A stretch of 64,000 nucleotides of DNA from Proteiniclasticum aestuarii (GTDB lineage Bacteria > Bacillota > Clostridia > Clostridiales > Clostridiaceae): the NCBI RefSeq assembly GCF_017368455.1, contig NZ_JAFNJU010000001.1, positions 310,001 through 374,000 of the forward strand, given 5' to 3'. The position numbers and the translations under genes were made by a program. The notes below the pieces were generated by a model, which saw only the letters and a list, made by a program, of their open reading frames with translations, made no database searches and was not told where the DNA came from. The first letter of the stretch is position 1, and each line of letters begins with the position of its first letter. Below, piece by piece: positions 62,796-64,000 of the stretch.

Positions 62796-64000
62796 TTACT
62801 TTCTCTTTTTCATTCTGTCTTCCAGATAAATCCAAGTGGGCCCTGCAATGAAGAAAGTGGATAATCCACCTACCACAACACCGATGGAAATCGGAAGTGC
62901 GAAGTCTCTGATCTGTGGTACAAAGATCGCTACCGAAAGAATCGTGAACAAAGTGGTCAGCAGTGTTCCTACAGATCTGGTGAAGGCATCATTCATGGAC
63001 AGGTTCACCAGAGCCTTGGAAGAGATTCCAGGATGCAGTTTTCTGTTTTCTCTCACTCTGTCAAATACAACGATGGTGTCATTGATGGAGTAACCCAGAA
63101 TCGTCAGTATCGCTGCAATGAATGGTGTATTGACTGATATTCTCAGTACAGCATACACCGCCACAAGGAATATGATATCGTGGACCAGCGCTGTGATGGC
63201 GGCAAATCCGTAGTTCTTCTTGAATCTCAGCGAAATGTAGACAAGCATGAAGACTGCTGCCAGGATCACTGCCTTAATTCCACCTTCAGTCAGTTCCTTC
63301 CCTACGGAAGCACCGATTTCATCCAGTGTAATGATGCTGTCATCCTCCAGAGAATACTCTTCCTTGATGCTGTTCACCAGATCATCAATGGTATCCGTGG
63401 AAAGAGCCTGGCTTCTTACTTCAATCTGAGTCTCATCCACCTTCTGCGTCACTGCATCAGCATCATAGACTTTAACGATTTCATCCATTTCCGCTTTATC
63501 GAACTCTTCTCCCACTTCCATGACGAGTCTCGTTCCACCTGCAAAGTCAAGTCCAAGATTCAGCCCCTGCGTGCCGATGAAGAACAGTCCTACTGCCAGC
63601 ACTGCCGCTGCAATGAATCTCCATATTTTTGCGCCGGATATGAAGTCGATCTTTCTCTCTTTAATCTGTTCGGACACACCAAAATCCTTCGGCTTGGACA
63701 GGAAGCCCATTCTCAGTCCAAGCCACATCAGATGCTTGGTTATAAACAGTGCCGAGAACAGTGAAATCACGATACCGATCATCAGTGTAAGAGCAAATCC
63801 TTTGACAGAACCTGATCCGACAAAATAGAGGACCAGCCCGGCTATGATCGTGGTGATATTCGCATCGATGATGGAACTCATCGCATTGGAGAATCCACCT
63901 TCAATGGCTTTGTGGATATTGCTTGTTCCCCGGAGTTCTTCTTTGATTCGTTCAAAAATCAGCACATTCGCATCCACTGCCATACCGATGGTCAGCAGGA
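62796..64000 (-). CDS. secDF: SecDF protein translocase, fused form (N-terminus beyond window)
   Basis: Membrane protein using proton motive force to pull exported proteins. The frame is open to the window edge. Visible are the end of SecD with GMAVDANVLIFERIKEE (near the edge) and its last helices, a junction at about 63640-63700, and then a complete SecF: GLDFAGGTRLVME, GKELTEGG, GYSINDTIVVFDRVRENR and RSVGTLLTTL. SecD and SecF are in one polypeptide, as in Bacillus SecDF. About 400 residues seen of roughly 720-750 expected. Confidence 0.93.
   Translation of the reverse strand, partial: LLTIGMAVDANVLIFERIKEELRGTSNIHKAIEGGFSNAMSSIIDANITTIIAGLVLYFVGSGSVKGFALTLMIGIVISLFSALFITKHLMWLGLRMGFLSKPKDFGVSEQIKERKIDFISGAKIWRFIAAAVLAVGLFFIGTQGLNLGLDFAGGTRLVMEVGEEFDKAEMDEIVKVYDADAVTQKVDETQIEVRSQALSTDTIDDLVNSIKEEYSLEDDSIITLDEIGASVGKELTEGGIKAVILAAVFMLVYISLRFKKNYGFAAITALVHDIIFLVAVYAVLRISVNTPFIAAILTILGYSINDTIVVFDRVRENRKLHPGISSKALVNLSMNDAFTRSVGTLLTTLFTILSVAIFVPQIRDFALPISIGVVVGGLSTFFIAGPTWIYLEDRMKKRK

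Overview
The window looks like a chromosomal segment of a low-to-mid GC Gram-positive anaerobe of the class Clostridia; I cannot name family or genus from sequence alone. The basis is gene content and order: the PrpC/PrkC pair, RemA, SepF, DivIVA, YlmH, HemZ, DUF881/Sbp and a T-box leader, together with strong GGAGG-type ribosome binding sites throughout. Almost every gene lies on the minus strand, so the segment probably sits within one replichore. No tRNA, rRNA, CRISPR array, prophage or insertion sequence was seen.

Layout by region. (a) 1-10878: a translation, rRNA-modification and signalling run read leftwards: priA, def, fmt, a zinc metallopeptidase, rsmB, then rlmN, prpC, prkC, then rsgA and a cut-off rpe, with terminators after rsmB and prkC. 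(b) 11070-19318: an accessory block interrupting the usual coaBC-priA neighbourhood. It holds an unknown membrane-anchored protein, a stand-alone CHAD protein, a T-box-controlled branched-chain amino acid ABC importer (the only multi-gene plus-strand unit) and a three-gene ECF sigma factor locus. (c) 19462-29481: the other half of the housekeeping run, with coaBC, rpoZ, gmk, remA, yicC, then asparaginase, an rRNA methyltransferase, exonuclease III, pyrR, rluD, lspA and two shikimate-pathway genes. (d) 29576-42079: cell division and wall genes from mraZ to divIVA. It is a reduced dcw cluster: mraZ, rsmH, ftsL, a class B PBP, murF, mraY, ftsW and ftsQ are present, while murE, murD, murG, ftsA and ftsZ are absent from the window. 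(e) 42376-53276: an M16 peptidase pair, an M3 oligopeptidase, DUF503, a CPBP-protease/cyclase fusion, ychF, two tandem dps genes, and fchA plus hutH. (f) 53482-64000: aspS, hisS, hemZ, an MBL hydrolase, dtd, rel, apt, a degenerate DHH protein at the usual recJ position, and a SecDF fusion cut by the window edge.

How the genes work together. The division genes combine septal peptidoglycan synthesis (FtsW, PBP, MraY, MurF) with Z-ring and pole factors (SepF, DivIVA). PrkC/PrpC is a wall-sensing phosphorylation pair. Rel, Apt, Gmk and RpoZ link purine and (p)ppGpp metabolism to transcription. The isoleucine-type T-box importer, asparaginase, HutH/FchA and the peptidases fit an organism that takes up and degrades amino acids and peptides.

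The most unusual items are a RecJ-like DHH protein that has lost all of its recognisable metal ligands (61892-62653), a single-ORF fusion of a CPBP membrane protease to a kynurenine-formamidase-type cyclase (47016-48452), three MraZ boxes at an exact 10-bp period, and a PerR-like box on the -10 of the second dps gene. I did not find a convincing new multi-gene defence or mobile system.
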